Notes under the pieces: generated by a model
What the model saw: the letters and a program-made list of their open reading frames with translations, nothing else
Told to the model about the DNA's origin: nothing
Database searches by the model: none
Position numbers and translations under genes: made by a program
Shown: one piece after another, positions 10,783-20,889 of the stretch
How positions within the stretch are numbered: position 1 is the first letter of the stretch
Layout of the letters: every line of letters begins with the position of its first letter
NCBI RefSeq assembly: GCF_045679555.1
Contig: NC_092099.1
Location: forward strand, 14,212,076-14,276,075
DNA length: 64,000 nt
DNA from: Salvelinus alpinus
Lineage: Eukaryota; Chordata; Actinopteri; Salmoniformes; Salmonidae
Direction of reading: 5' to 3'

Positions 10783-11930
10783 TTGATCTATTGGGCCCAC
10801 ACGTCACCCTCCTCTGGTCATCCTGGCATCGGTCGGACGGTGCGTTGCCATAGTGGGAAGTACTGGTGGTCCACCTTGGCCAAGGACGTAGGGGTTTATG
10901 TTTCCTCCTGCTCGGTGTGCGCCCAGTGCAAGGCTCCCAGGCACCTGCCCAAAGGGAAATTACAACCCCTACCCGTTCCGCAACGGCCGTGGTCGCACCT
11001 GTCGGTGGACTTCCCGACGGATCTTCCTCCCTCACAGGGCAACACCACGATCCTGGTCGGTTTTCTAAGTCCTGCCGTCTCCTCCATTTGCCCGGTCTCC
11101 CTACGTCCCTACAGACTGCGGAGGCCCTGTTCACACATGTCTTCCGGCACTACGGGGTGCCTGAGGACATAGTTTCTGATCGGGGTCCCCAGTTCACGTC
11201 CAGGGTCTGGAGAGCATTCATGGAACGTCTGGGAGTCTCGGTCAGCTTCACCTCAGGTTTTCACCCCGAGAGTAATGGGCAGGTGGAGAGAGTAAACCAG
11301 GATATGGGTAGGTTTCTGCGGTCATGTTGCCAGGACCGGCCGGGGGGAGTGGGCGGCGTTCATCCCCTGGGCAGAGATGGCCCAAAAGTCACTCCGCCAC
11401 TCCTCCACTAACCTCTCTCCTTTCCAGTGCGTACTGGGGTATCAGCCGGTTCTGGCACCTTGGCATCAGAGCCGGATTGAAGCTCCTGTGGTGGACGAGT
11501 GGTTTAAACGCTCGGAAGAGACCTGGGACGCCGCCCATGTGCACCTACAATGGGCAGTGAGGCAGCAAAAGGCGAGCGCCGACCGCAACCGCAGCAAGGC
11601 CCCGGTGTTTGCACCGGGGGACCGTGTCTGGCTCTCGACCCGAAACATGCCCCTCCGCCTGCCCTGCCGGAAGCTGGGCCCGCGGTTTGTGGGGCCATTC
11701 AAAGTCCTGAGGAGAATAAACGAGGTGTGTTACAGGCTACAGCTTCCCCCCTATTACCGTATTAACCCCTCGTTTCATGTGTCTCTCCTCAGGCCGGTGG
11801 TGGCTGGTCCACTAAAGGACGCTGAGGTGCGGGAGGTTCCTCCGCCCCCTCTGGACATCGAGGGGGCTCCGGCGTATGTAGTTCGGTCTATACTGGACTC
11901 GAGGCGTCGGGCGAGGGGCCTTCAGATCTC
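10783..11930 (+). pseudogene. Degraded integrase of the Gypsy element
   Basis: The zinc-binding HHCC region appears as HPGIGRT with CSVCAQCK (about 10815-10930). The catalytic core has the first acidic position in HLSVDFP (about 11000), the second in [10 protein letters not shown] (about 11170-11200), and the Glu in [10 protein letters not shown] (about 11263-11292). These lie in at least three reading frames. The C-terminal part (frame from 11377) contains [10 protein letters not shown] and GPFKVLRRI, the integrase GPY/F-type module, then [11 protein letters not shown]. Integrase inserts the cDNA copy into the genome; this copy cannot be functional. Confidence 0.9.
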
Positions 11931-12045
11931 GTGGACTGGGAGGGGTACGGTCCGGAGGAGAGATGCTGGGTGCCGGAGGAGGACGTGTTGGACCCTTCGA
12001 TGCTGCGGGAGTTCCACCGTCTCCATCCGGATCGCCCTGCACCTC
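11880..12045 (+). pseudogene. Chromodomain at the C-terminus of the Gypsy Pol
   Basis: The end of Pol reads [12 protein letters not shown] in one frame, then shifts to [19 protein letters not shown] near 11929-11985, followed by an [11 protein letters not shown] tail. The aromatic residues and the W-E-GY-E-WVP pattern are those of chromodomains in vertebrate chromoviruses, which direct integration to heterochromatin. One frameshift (about 11925) splits the domain. Confidence 0.85.
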
Positions 12046-12106
12046 GTCCTCCGGGTCGTCTCCGAGGTCGGTGCGCTGCTGGAGCCACACGTCAAGGGGG
12101 GGGTAC

Positions 12107-12402
12107 TGTCACGACTTCCGCTGAAGTCAGTCCCTCTCCTTGTTCGGGCGGTGTTCGGCGGTTGACGTCACCGGCCTTCTAGCCATCGCCGATCCACTTT
12201 TCATTTTCCATTTGTTTTGTCTTTGTCTTACACACCTGGTTTCAATTCCCCAATTACTTGTTCATTATTTAACCCTCTGTTCCCCCATGTCTGTTTGTGA
12301 GTAATTGTTCTTTGTAAACCGGTCAGGTTATTGTGGGCTCGTTATATTGCTTTATATTTGTATATTTTTGAGTCAAGTATGTTGATTACTCATATCTCAA
12401 AT
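12107..12402 (+). repeat. 3' LTR of the Gypsy element, left part
   Basis: It begins tgtcacgacttccgctg, directly after the polypurine tract, and is homologous to the 5' LTR. It stops at ..ttgattactcatatct, where the LINE begins. Confidence 0.88.
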
Positions 12403-15400
12403 CAAAATCAAATCAAATCAAATTTTATTAGTCACATACACATGGTTAGCAGATGTTAATGCGAGTGTAGCGAAATGCTTGTGCTTCTAGTTCCGACAAT
12501 GCAGTAATAACCAACAGTAATCTAACCTAACAATTCCACACTACTACCTTACACACACACACAAGTGTAAAGGGATAAAGAATATGTACATAAAGATATA
12601 TGAATGAGTGGTGGTACAGAACGGCATGGCAGATGCAGTAGATGGTATAGAGTACGGTATATACATATGAGATGAGTACTGTAGGGTATGTAAACATAAA
12701 GTGGCATAGTTTAAAGTGGCTAGTGGTACATGTATTGCATAAAGATGGCAAGATGCAGTAGATGATATAGAGTACAGTATATATACATATGAGATGGGTA
12801 ATGTAGGGTATGTAAACATTGTATTAAGTGGCATTGCTTAAAGTGGCTAGTGGTACATTTTTACATAATTTCCATCAATTCCCATTTTTAAAGTGGCTGG
12901 AGTTGAGTCAGTATGTTGGCAGCGGCCGCTAAATGTTAGTGGTGGCTGTTTAACAGTCTGATGGCCTTGAGATAGAAGCTGTTTTTCAGTCTCTCGGTCC
13001 CTGCTTTGATGCACCTGTACTGACCTCGCCTTCTGGATGATAGCGGGGTGAACAGGCAGTGGCTTGGGTGGTTGTTGTCCTTGATGATCTTTATGGCCTT
13101 CCTGTGACATCGGGTGGTGTAGGTGTCCTGGAGGGCAGGTAGTTTTCCCCTGGTGATGCGTTCTGCAGACCTCACTACCCTCTGGAGAGCCTTACGGTTG
13201 TGGGCGGAGCAGTTGCCGTACCAGGCGGTGATACAGCCCGACAGGATGCTCTCGATTGTGCATCTGTAGAAGTTTGTGAGTGCTTTTGGTGACAAGCCGA
13301 ATTTCTTCAGCCTCCTGAGGTTGAAGAGGCGCTGCTGCGCCTTCTTCACAACGCTGTCTGTGTGGGTGGACCAGTTCAGTTTGTCCGTGATGTGTACACC
13401 GAGGAACTTAAAACTTTCCACCTTCTCCACTACTGACCCGTCGATGTGGATAGGGGGGTGCTCCCTCTGCTGTTTCCTGAAGTCCACAATCATCTCCTTT
13501 GTTTTGTTGACGTTGAGTATGAGGTTATTTTCCTGACACCACACTCCGAGGGCCCTCACCTCCTCCCTGTAGGCCGTCTCGTCGTTGTTGGTGATCAAGC
13601 CTACCACTGTAGTGTCATCCGCAAACTTGATGATTGAGTTGGAGGCGTGCATGGCCACGCAGTCGTGGGTGAACAGGGAGTACAGGAGAGGGCTCAGAAC
13701 GCACCCTTGTGGGGCCCCAGTGTTGAGGATCAGCGGGGTGGAGATGTTGTTACCTACCCTCACCACCTGGGGGCGGCCCGTCAGGAAGTCCAGGACCCAG
13801 TTGCACAGGGCGGGGTCGAGACCCAGGGTCTCGAGCTTGATGACGAGTTTGGAGGGTACTATGGTGTTAAATGCTGAGCTGTAATCGATGAACAGCATTC
13901 TCACATGGGTATTCCTCTTGTCCAGATGGGTTAGGGCAGTGTGCAGTGTGGTTGCGATTGCGTCGTCTGTGGACCTATTGGGTCGGTAAGCAAATTGGAG
14001 TGGGTCTAGGGTGTCCGGTAGGGTGGAGGTGATATGGTCCTTGACTAGTCTCTCAAAGCACTTCATGATGACGGAAGTGAGTGCTACGGGGCGGTAGTCG
14101 TTTAGCTCAGTTACCTTAGCTTTCTTGGGAACAGGAACAATGGTGGCCCTCTTGAAGCATGTGGGAACAGCAGACTGGGATAAGGATTGATTGAATATGT
14201 CCGTAAACACACCAGCCAGCTGGTCTGCGCATGCTCTGAGGACGCGGCTGGGAATGCCGTCTGGGCCTGCAGCCTTGCGAGGGTTAACACGTTTAAATGT
14301 TTTACTCACCTCGGCTGCAGTGAAGGAGAGCCCGCAGGTTTTGGTAGGGGGCCGTGTCAGTGGCACTGTATTGTCCTCAAAGCGGGCAAAAAAGTTGTTT
14401 AGCCTGTCTGGGAGCAAGACATCCTGGTCCTCGACGGGGCTGGTTTTCTTTTTGTAATCCGTGATTGACTGTAGACCCTGCCACATACCTCTTGTGTCTG
14501 AGCTGTTGAATTTCGACTCGATTTTGTCTCTGTACTGAGACTTAGCCTGTTTGATTGCCTTGCGGAGAGAATAGCTACACTGTTTGTATTCGGTCATGCT
14601 TCCGGTCACCTTGCCCTGGTTAAAAGCAGTGGTTCGCGCTTTCAGTTTCACGCGAATGCTGCCGTCAATCCACGGTTTCTGGTTTGGGAATGTTTTTATC
14701 GTTGCTGTGGGTACGACATCGTCAATGCACTTCCTAATGAACTCGCTCACCGAATCAGCATATTCGTCAATATTGTTGTTGGACGCGATGCGGAACATAT
14801 TCCAATCCGCGTGATCGAAGCAGTCTTGAAGCGTGGATTCAGATTGGTCGGACCAGCGTTGAACAGACCTGAGCGCGGGAGCTTGTTGTTTGAGTTTTTG
14901 TTTGTAGGCTGGAATCAACAAAATGGAGTCGTGGTCAGCTTTTCCGAAAGGGGGGCGGGGGAGGGCCTTATAAGCGTCGCGGAAATTAGTATAACAATGG
15001 TCTAGTGTTTTTCCAGCCCTGGTAGCACAATCGATATGCTGATAGAATTTAGGGAGTTTTGTTTTTAGATTAGCCTTGTTAAAATCCCCAGCTACGATGA
15101 ATGCAGCCTCAGGGTGTGTGGTTTCCAGTTTACAAAGAGTCAGATAAAGTTCGTTCAGGGCCATCGATGTGTCTGCTTGGGGGGGAATGTATACGGCTGT
15201 GATTATGATTGACGAGAATTCCCTTGGTAGATAATGCGGTCGACATTTGATTGTGAGGAGTTCTAGATCAGGTGAACAGAACGACTTGAGTTCTTGTGTG
15301 TTGTTATGATGATCACACCACTTCTCGTTAATCATAAGGCATACCCCCCCGCCCCTCTTCTTACCGGAAAGATGTTTGTTTCTGTCGGCGCGATGCATGA

Positions 15401-15902
15401 AGAAACCAGCTGGCTGCACCGACTCCGTTAGCGTCCCTTGAGTTAGCCATGTTTCCGTGAAGCAGAGCACGTTGCAATCCCTGATGTCTCTCTGGAATGC
15501 TACCCGTGCTCGGATTTCATCAACCTTATTGTCAAGAGACTGGACATTGGCGAGTAGTATGCTAGGGAGTGGAGCGCGATGTGCCCGTCTCCGAAGCCTG
15601 ACCACGAGACCGCCACGTTTTCCCCTTTTTCGGCGTCGCACAGGGTCGCCGGCTGGGATCAGATCCATTGTATTGTGTGGAAGGCAAAACACTGGATCCG
15701 TTTCGGGAAAGTCATATTCCTGGTAGGAACGATGATGAGTTGACGTTAATCGTATATTCAGTAGTTCCTCCCGACTGTATGTAATGAAACCTAAGATTAC
15801 CCGGGGTACCGATGTAAGAAATAACACGTAAAAAAACAAAATACTGCATATTTTCCAAGGAACACGAAGCGAGGCAGCCATCTCTTTTCGGCGCCGGAAG
15901 TC
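12403..15902 (-). mobile_element. Nearly full-length LINE (CR1/L2/Rex1-like, RSg-1-type tail) inserted in the Gypsy 3' LTR
   Basis: Read on -, it begins about 20 bp before the ORF start and ends in a 3' UTR whose last bases are gtgactaataaaatttgat followed by further ATTTG-like units. The insertion splits the Gypsy LTR precisely. No target duplication longer than about 3 bp is evident, as is common for CR1/L2-type LINEs. The 3' UTR holds two ~120-bp direct repeats (near 12631 and 12751). The short 5' side may be a truncation, because no ORF1 is present. RSg-1 is named by memory of the tail type. Confidence 0.88.
12936..15881 (-). CDS. LINE ORF: endonuclease plus reverse transcriptase, 981 codons, uninterrupted
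   Basis: A single open frame with an ATG (15881) soon after the element start. It begins with a hydrophobic stretch (about residues 10-32) and a basic region (81-103). The apurinic-type endonuclease spans about residues 105-325: ANVQSLDNK (N112), FTETWL (E143), AGDFNKA (D266), LDHCYTN (D294), KADHDSI (D316, H317). Reverse transcriptase spans about residues 575-800: [39 protein letters not shown] (D666), TGAPQGCVLSPLL, and the catalytic FADD (D755, D756). The cysteine-containing C-terminal region (ITAWYGNCS and beyond) is present. All catalytic positions I can identify are intact, unlike every other LINE here. The family nicks target DNA and primes reverse transcription there. Competence in cells cannot be judged from sequence alone. 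Confidence 0.93.
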   Translation of the reverse strand: MAASLRVPWKICSILFFYVLFLTSVPRVILGFITYSREELLNIRLTSTHHRSYQEYDFPETDPVFCLPHNTMDLIPAGDPVRRRKRGKRGGLVVRLRRRAHRAPLPSILLANVQSLDNKVDEIRARVAFQRDIRDCNVLCFTETWLTQGTLTESVQPAGFFMHRADRNKHLSGKKRGGGVCLMINEKWCDHHNNTQELKSFCSPDLELLTIKCRPHYLPREFSSIIITAVYIPPQADTSMALNELYLTLCKLETTHPEAAFIVAGDFNKANLKTKLPKFYQHIDCATRAGKTLDHCYTNFRDAYKALPRPPFGKADHDSILLIPAYKQKLKQQAPALRSVQRWSDQSESTLQDCFDHADWNMFRIASNNNIDEYADSVSEFIRKCIDDVVPTATIKTFPNQKPWIDGSIRVKLKARTTAFNQGKVTGSMTEYKQCSYSLRKAIKQAKSQYRDKIESKFNSSDTRGMWQGLQSITDYKKKTSPVEDQDVLLPDRLNNFFARFEDNTVPLTRPPTKTCGLSFTAAEVSKTFKRVNPRKAAGPDGIPSRVLRACADQLAGVFTDIFNQSLSQSAVPTCFKRATIVPVPKKAKVTELNDYRPVALTSVIMKCFERLVKDHITSTLPDTLDPLQFAYRPNRSTDDAIATTLHTALTHLDKRNTHVRMLFIDYSSAFNTIVPSKLVIKLETLGLDPALCNWVLDFLTGRPQVVRVGNNISTPLILNTGAPQGCVLSPLLYSLFTHDCVAMHASNSIIKFADDTTVVGLITNNDETAYREEVRALGVWCQENNLILNVNKTKEMIVDFRKQQREHPPIHIDGSVVEKVESFKFLGVHITDKLNWSTHTDSVVKKAQQRLFNLRRLKKFGLSPKALTNFYRCTIESILSGCITAWYGNCSAHNRKALQRVVRSAERITRGKLPALQDTYTTRCHRKAIKIIKDNNHPSHCLFTPLSSRRRGQYRCIKAGTERLKNSFYLKAIRLLNSHH

Positions 15903-15954
15903 TGCTGTCCTGCGCCTGACTCTCTACACCAGCTACACACAGGACCTTTACACA
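15903..15954 (+). repeat. 3' LTR of the Gypsy element, right part
   Basis: tgctgtcctgcgcctgac...accagctacaca matches the last ~50 bp of the 5' LTR (tgttctcctgcgcctgac..). This shows that the LINE at 12403-15902 split one LTR. Confidence 0.85.
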
Positions 15955-16312
15955 GCCTATCACTCGACATCGTTGCTTTAAATAGAGTGCACGAGCAAGG
16001 GCTCTCTCGCAGTCTTTCTCTCTCTCCATCAACTCCCTTCAAATTGCATCCAAAATAGATAATCTTGTTGTAGATTGATATATAGCCCTAAATATACAGT
16101 GAGGGAAAAAAGTATTTGATCCCCTGCTGATTTTGTTCGTTTGCCCACTGACATTGAAATGATCAGTCTGTAATTTTAATGGTAGGTTTATTTGAACAGT
16201 GAGAGACAGAATATCAACAAAAAAATCCAGAAAAACGCATGTCAAAAATGTTATAAATTGATTTGCATTTTAATGAGGGAAATAAGTATTTGACCCCTCT
16301 GCAAAACATGAC

Positions 16313-17334
16313 TTAGTACTTGGTGGCAAAACCCTTGTTGGCAATCACAGAGGTCAGATGCTTCTTGTAGTTGGCCACCAGGTTTGCACACATCTCAGGA
16401 GGGATTTTGTCCCACTCCTCTTTGCAGATCTTCTTCAAGTCATTAAGGTTTCGAGGCTGACGTTTGGCAACTCGAACCTTCAGCTCCCTCCACAGATTTT
16501 CTATGGGATTAAGGTCTGGAGACTGGCTAGGCCACTCCAGGACCTTAATGTGCTTTTTCTTGAGCCACTCCTTTGTTGCCTTGGCCGTGTGTTTTGGGTC
16601 ATTGTCATGCTGGAATACCCATCCACGACCCATTTTCAATACCCTGGCTGAGGGAAGGAGGTTTTCACCCAAGATTTGATGGTACATGGCCCCGTCCATC
16701 GTCCCTTTGATGCGGTGAAGTTGTCCTGTCCCCTTAGCAGAAAAACACCCCCAAAGCATAATGTTTCCACCTCCATGTTTGACGGTGGGGATGGTTTCTT
16801 GGGGTCATAGGCAGCATTCCTCCTCCTCCAAACACGGCAAGTTGAGTTGATGCCAAAGACCTCCATTTTGGTCTCGTCTGACCACAACACGTTCACCCAG
16901 TTGTCCTCTGAATCATTCAGATGTTCATTGGCAAACTTCAGACGGGCATGTATATGTGCTTTCTTGAGCAGGGGGACCTTGCGGGCGCTGCAGGATTTCA
17001 GTCCTTCACGGCGTAGTGTGTTACCAATTGTTTTCTTGGTGACTATGCTCCCAGCTGCCTTGAGATCATTGACAAGATCCTCCTGTGTAGTTCTGGGCTG
17101 ATTCCTCACCATTCTCATGATCATTGCAACTCCACGAGGTGAGATCTTGCATGGAGCCTCAGGCCAAGGGAGTTTGACAGTTCTTTTGTGTTTCTTCCAT
17201 TTGCGAATAATCGCACCAACTGTTGTCACCTTCTCACCAAGCTGCTTGGCAATGGTCTTGTAGCCCATTCCAGCCTTGTGTAGATCTACAATCTTGTCCC
17301 TGACATCCTTGGAGAGCTCTTTGGTCTTGGCCAT
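16313..17334 (-). pseudogene. Tc1-like transposase, one frameshift from an open frame
   Basis: It begins [19 protein letters not shown] at 17334 and ends [11 protein letters not shown] at 16313. The span is 1022 nt, one base short of 340 codons plus stop, the usual length. The N-terminal half is a paired helix-turn-helix domain ([22 protein letters not shown]). The catalytic triad is visible: LWSDET (first Asp), QHDNDPKH (second Asp) and [10 protein letters not shown] (Glu). The frame breaks near 16791, between the PKK and [10 protein letters not shown] blocks. In the family it is a cut-and-paste enzyme acting at the inverted repeats. A young copy, to judge by so little decay. Confidence 0.92.
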
Positions 17335-17376
17335 GGTGGAGAGTTTGGAATCTGATTGATTGATTGCTTCTGTGGA

Positions 17377-17473
17377 CAGGTGTCTTTTATACAGGTAACA
17401 AACTGAGATTAGGAGCACTCCCTTTAAGAGTGTGCTCCTAATCTCAGCTCGTTACCTGTATGAAAGACACCTG
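17377..17473. repeat. 97-bp palindrome in the Tc1 5' region
   Basis: caggtgtcttttatacaggt and its right-hand partner acctgtatgaaagacacctg bound two ~44-bp complementary arms around a short loop (ccctttaa). It lies just upstream of the transposase start. The related element at 56688-58292 has only part of it. Confidence 0.85.
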
Positions 17474-18059
17474 GGAGCCAGAAATCTTTCTGATTGAGAG
17501 GGGGTCAAATACTTATTTCCCTCATTAAAATGCAAATCAATTTATAACATTTTTGACATGCGTTTTTCTGGATATTTTTGTTGTTATTCTGTCTCTCACT
17601 GTTCAAATAAACCTACCATTAAAATTATAGACTGATCATTTCTTTGTCAGTGGGCAAACGTACAAAATCAGCAGGGGATCAAATATTTTTTTCCCTCACT
17701 GTAGATGTCCTAGCCTACCTCTTTCAGGTAATACATTAAATTCAGTATTAGCCTTATATTCAGCGAATTTATGATGGGTTATGCATAATAAGCTTCAAAC
17801 TTATAGCCTCTGTCTCTTGAGAAATACACACGCACCTGTGCTCAGCTGGCCTCTCCTTAAAAATGCTCCTTATCTCTTGGAGTCCCATGCAGGACATTTT
17901 TGTACTTATACCAATAGACTATTCGAAGAGGGACGCAAGCTTTTGTTTGTTGAATGTTAAATACAACAGCCAATAGAACTCACGGGTAGTTTGAAAGAAG
18001 AGTGAATGCGCAATGGCGGTAGGCTATAGCAGTTATTTATTCAGACCCATAACCATTCA

Positions 18060-20165
18060 ATCTTCGTGAAGAGAAGTGAAAGCCTTCTCATCCCCACAGT
18101 GACTGTACGTACATACCCCAACCAGAAGCCATGGATAAGAGGCAACATCCGCACTGAGCTAAAGGGTAGAGCTGCTGCTTTCAAGGAGCGGGAGTCTAAC
18201 CCGGAAGCTTATAAGGAATCCCGCTATGCCCTCCAACGAACCAGCAAACAGGTAAAGTGTCAATACAGGACTAAGATCCAATCGTACTACACCGGCTCTG
18301 ACACTTGTCAGATGTGGCAGGGCTCGCAAACTATTACAGACTATAAAGGGAAGCACAGACGAGAGCTGCCAAGTGACAGGCGCCTACCAGACGAGCTCAA
18401 TTAATTCTTTGCTCACTTCGAGGCAAGTAACACTGAAACATGCATGAGAGCATCAGTTGTTCCGGACGACTGTGTGATCACACGCTCTGCAGCCGACGTG
18501 AGTAAGACCTTTCAACAGGTCAACATTCACAAGGCCGCAGGGCCAGACGGATTACCAGGACATGTACTCCAAGCATGCGCTAAGCCAACTGGCAAGTGTC
18601 TTCACTGACATTTTCAACCTCTCCCTGTCTGAGTCTGTAATACCAACATGTTTCAAGCAGGCCACCATAGTCCCTGTGCCCAAGAACACTAAGGTAACCT
18701 GCCTAAATGACTACCGCCCCGTAGCACTCATGTCTGTAGCCATGAAGTGCTTTGAAAGGCTGTTCATGGCTCACATTAACACCATTATCCCAGAAACACT
18801 AGACCCACTCCAATTTGAATACCGCCCTAACAGATCCACAGATGATGCAATCTCTGTTGCACTCCACACTGCCCTTCTCCACCTGGACAAAAGGAACACC
18901 TATGTGAGAATGCTATTCATTGACTACAGCTCAGCGTTCAACACCATAGTGCACTCAAAGCTCATCACTAAGCTAAGAACCCTGGGACTAAACACTTCCC
19001 TTTGCAACTGGATCCCAGGTGGTAAGGGTAGGTAACAACACATCCGCCACGCTGATCCTCAGGGGCCCCTCAGGGGTGTGTGCTCAGTCCCCTCCTGTAC
19101 TACCTGTTCACTCATGACTGCACGGCCAGGCACGACTCCAACAACATCATTAAGTTTGCTGATGACACAACAGTGGTAGGCCTGATCACCGACAACGACG
19201 GGACAGAGACCTGGCCTTGTGGTGCCAGGACAACAACCTCTCCCTCAATGTGATCAAGACAAAGGAGATGATTGTGGACTACAGGAAAAGGAGGACCGAG
19301 CACGCCCCCGTTCTCATCGACAGGGCCGTAGTGGAGCAGGTTGAGAGCTTCACGTTCCTTGGTGCCCACATCACCAACAAACTAACATGGTCCAAGCACA
19401 CCAAGACAGTCATGAAGAGGGCACGAGAAAACCTATTCCCAATCAGGAGAAATATTTGGCATGGTTCCTCAGATCCTCAAAAGGTTCTACAGCTGCACCA
19501 TCGAGAGCATCCTGACTGGTTGCATCACTGCCTGGTATGGCAACTGCTCAGCCTCCGACCGCAAGACACTGCAGTGGGTAGTGCGTACGGCCTAGTACAT
19601 CACTGGGGCCAAGCTTTCTGCCATCCAGGACCTCTATACCAGGCATTGTCAGAGGAAGGCCCTAAAAATTGACAAAGACGCCAGCCACAGTCATAGACTG
19701 TTCTCCCTGCTACCACATGGCAAACAGTACTGGAGCGCCAAGTCTAGGTCCAAGAGGCTTCTAAACAGCTTCTACCCCCAAGCCATAAGACTCCTGAACA
19801 TCTAATCAAATGGCAACCCGGACTATTTGCATTGCCCCCCCCCCCACACTTTACACTGCTGCTACTCTCTGTTATTGTCTATGCATAGTCACTTTAATAA
19901 CTCTACCTACATGTACATATTACCTCAATTACCTCGACTAACCGATGCCCCCGCACATTGACTCTGTACCGGTACCCCCTGTATATAGCCACGCTGTTGT
20001 TATTTTACTGCTGCTCTTTAATTATTCGTTACATTTATTTCTTATTCTTGTTTTTTGTAGGTATTTTTTTAATAATTTTTTTTTAACTGCATTGTTGGTT
20101 AGGGCTTGTAAGTAAGCATTTCACTGTAAGGTCTACACCTGTTGTAACATTTGATTTGATATGTA
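18060..20165 (+). mobile_element. 5'-truncated degraded LINE (same superfamily as the LINE at 12403)
   Basis: The copy starts in the region between endonuclease and reverse transcriptase (YPNQKPWIRGNIR, about 18109-18150). It continues through [22 protein letters not shown] and [12 protein letters not shown] (frame 18562-19035), then loses about 60 bp after CNWIP, removing the pre-palm residues. The later KFADDTTVVG box (near 19154-19185), NNLSLNVIKTKEMIVDYRK and further C-terminal blocks occur in shifting frames. The 3' UTR runs to aagcatttcactgtaaggtc and the tail catttgatttgatatg near 20150. It lies inside the hAT-like element. Many stops show it is inactive. Confidence 0.9.
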
Positions 20166-20889
20166 GGTTATTGGATAATGGCACAGTCATTTGGGCTTTT
20201 TTGGGGTTTGGGCTCATTAAATGTCTTTAATGTAGGGCTCAGAAAATGTATATGGCTCAGGTAGCATCAGGCTTGATTTTTAAAATCAAAGCTCTAATCA
20301 AATCCAGACATAGGCCTATTTACAGTATATGCTTTACAATGCTTTTGAATGACACTTCCGGTTTTGGCAGGAAATACCGGGTTAGGCGGGAGAAAAGGGA
20401 TTTATTCTCAGGAGGGAACATTTGTGAAATACATACATATCGCTCATAGGCTACACCACTGCTGTCGTCATTACCTCCAAGCGTTTATTCAAATTGAATA
20501 TATAATCTTTGGATCCCGACAGCAGTCGCACCATTGGAAGACATAGCTTGAAATGTAGCCTACACAATCTTATTTGTGCTCTTTTCCCAGGATCCATCAA
20601 ACGCATTTGGTGTGTCATCATAGTGGTCTCTGACTTGTGGTCAGACTCCCTCAGGCGGAACAAACTTAAACTTGCGCCTTTTTTCAATGTTGATTTCAAT
20701 GTCAGAAAACAAAAAGGTGTCAACAACAACAACATCTTAAACATCCTTTCTGAACTTAAAAGTAATCCTAGAAGTAATCATCTAGTTTTTCAAAAGTATC
20801 TGCAATCTGATTACAATATTTTTGCTGCTAATGTAACAGATTGCAGTTACAGTTTTCTTTTAATCAGTACTCCCAACCCTGTGTGCAAC

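Larger units (their letters stand above)
7465..15954 (+). mobile_element. Ty3/Gypsy chromodomain LTR retrotransposon, degraded, with a LINE in its 3' LTR
   Basis: Two related LTRs (7465-7861; 12107-12402 continued at 15903-15954) flank a gag-pol order of nucleocapsid, protease, reverse transcriptase, RNase H, integrase and chromodomain. That order defines Ty3/Gypsy chromoviruses. Coding is broken by several frameshifts and stops, and the polymerase box is altered, so it is inactive. A G-rich polypurine tract (12095-12103) precedes the 3' LTR. No clear target duplication was found: gctaa on the left against gccta on the right is too weak to claim. Subtracting the LINE gives about 5.0 kb, a normal element size. 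Confidence 0.92.
16098..17701 (-). mobile_element. Tc1-like transposon (cagtgagggaaaaaagtatt terminal repeat), complete ends
   Basis: The termini are cagtgagggaaaaaagtatt on the left and its complement aaatatttttttccctcactg on the right, about 60 bp of near-perfect inverted repeat. TA duplications lie at 16096-16097 and 17702-17703. Length is 1604 bp. It carries one transposase gene on - and, upstream of it, a strong palindrome at 17377-17473. Confidence 0.95.
5794..20881. mobile_element. hAT-like element with long inverted ends, expanded by nested insertions
   Basis: The left end begins cagggttcagaagcttac and the right end finishes tactcccaaccctg. The first ~130 bp and the reverse complement of the last ~130 bp are alignable and rich in GTAATCNGATTAC-type palindromes. 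Flanking 8-mers are tgcgcgcc (5786-5793) and tgtgcaac (20882-20889), identical at 5 of 8 positions; two of the three differences are CpG-type transitions. A CAGGG terminus with an 8-bp duplication fits the hAT superfamily. A second inverted pair is ggttttggcgg-like sequence near 7160-7210 and 20358-20400. After subtracting the SINE, Gypsy, Tc1 and LINE insertions, about 2.6 kb of non-coding core remains. No hAT transposase was found, so it is a non-autonomous element. Confidence 0.55.

Noticed and set aside
15955..15960. Target duplication for the Gypsy element (gctaa / gccta)
   Set aside because: Only 3 of 5 bases match and the LTR end is uncertain by several bases.
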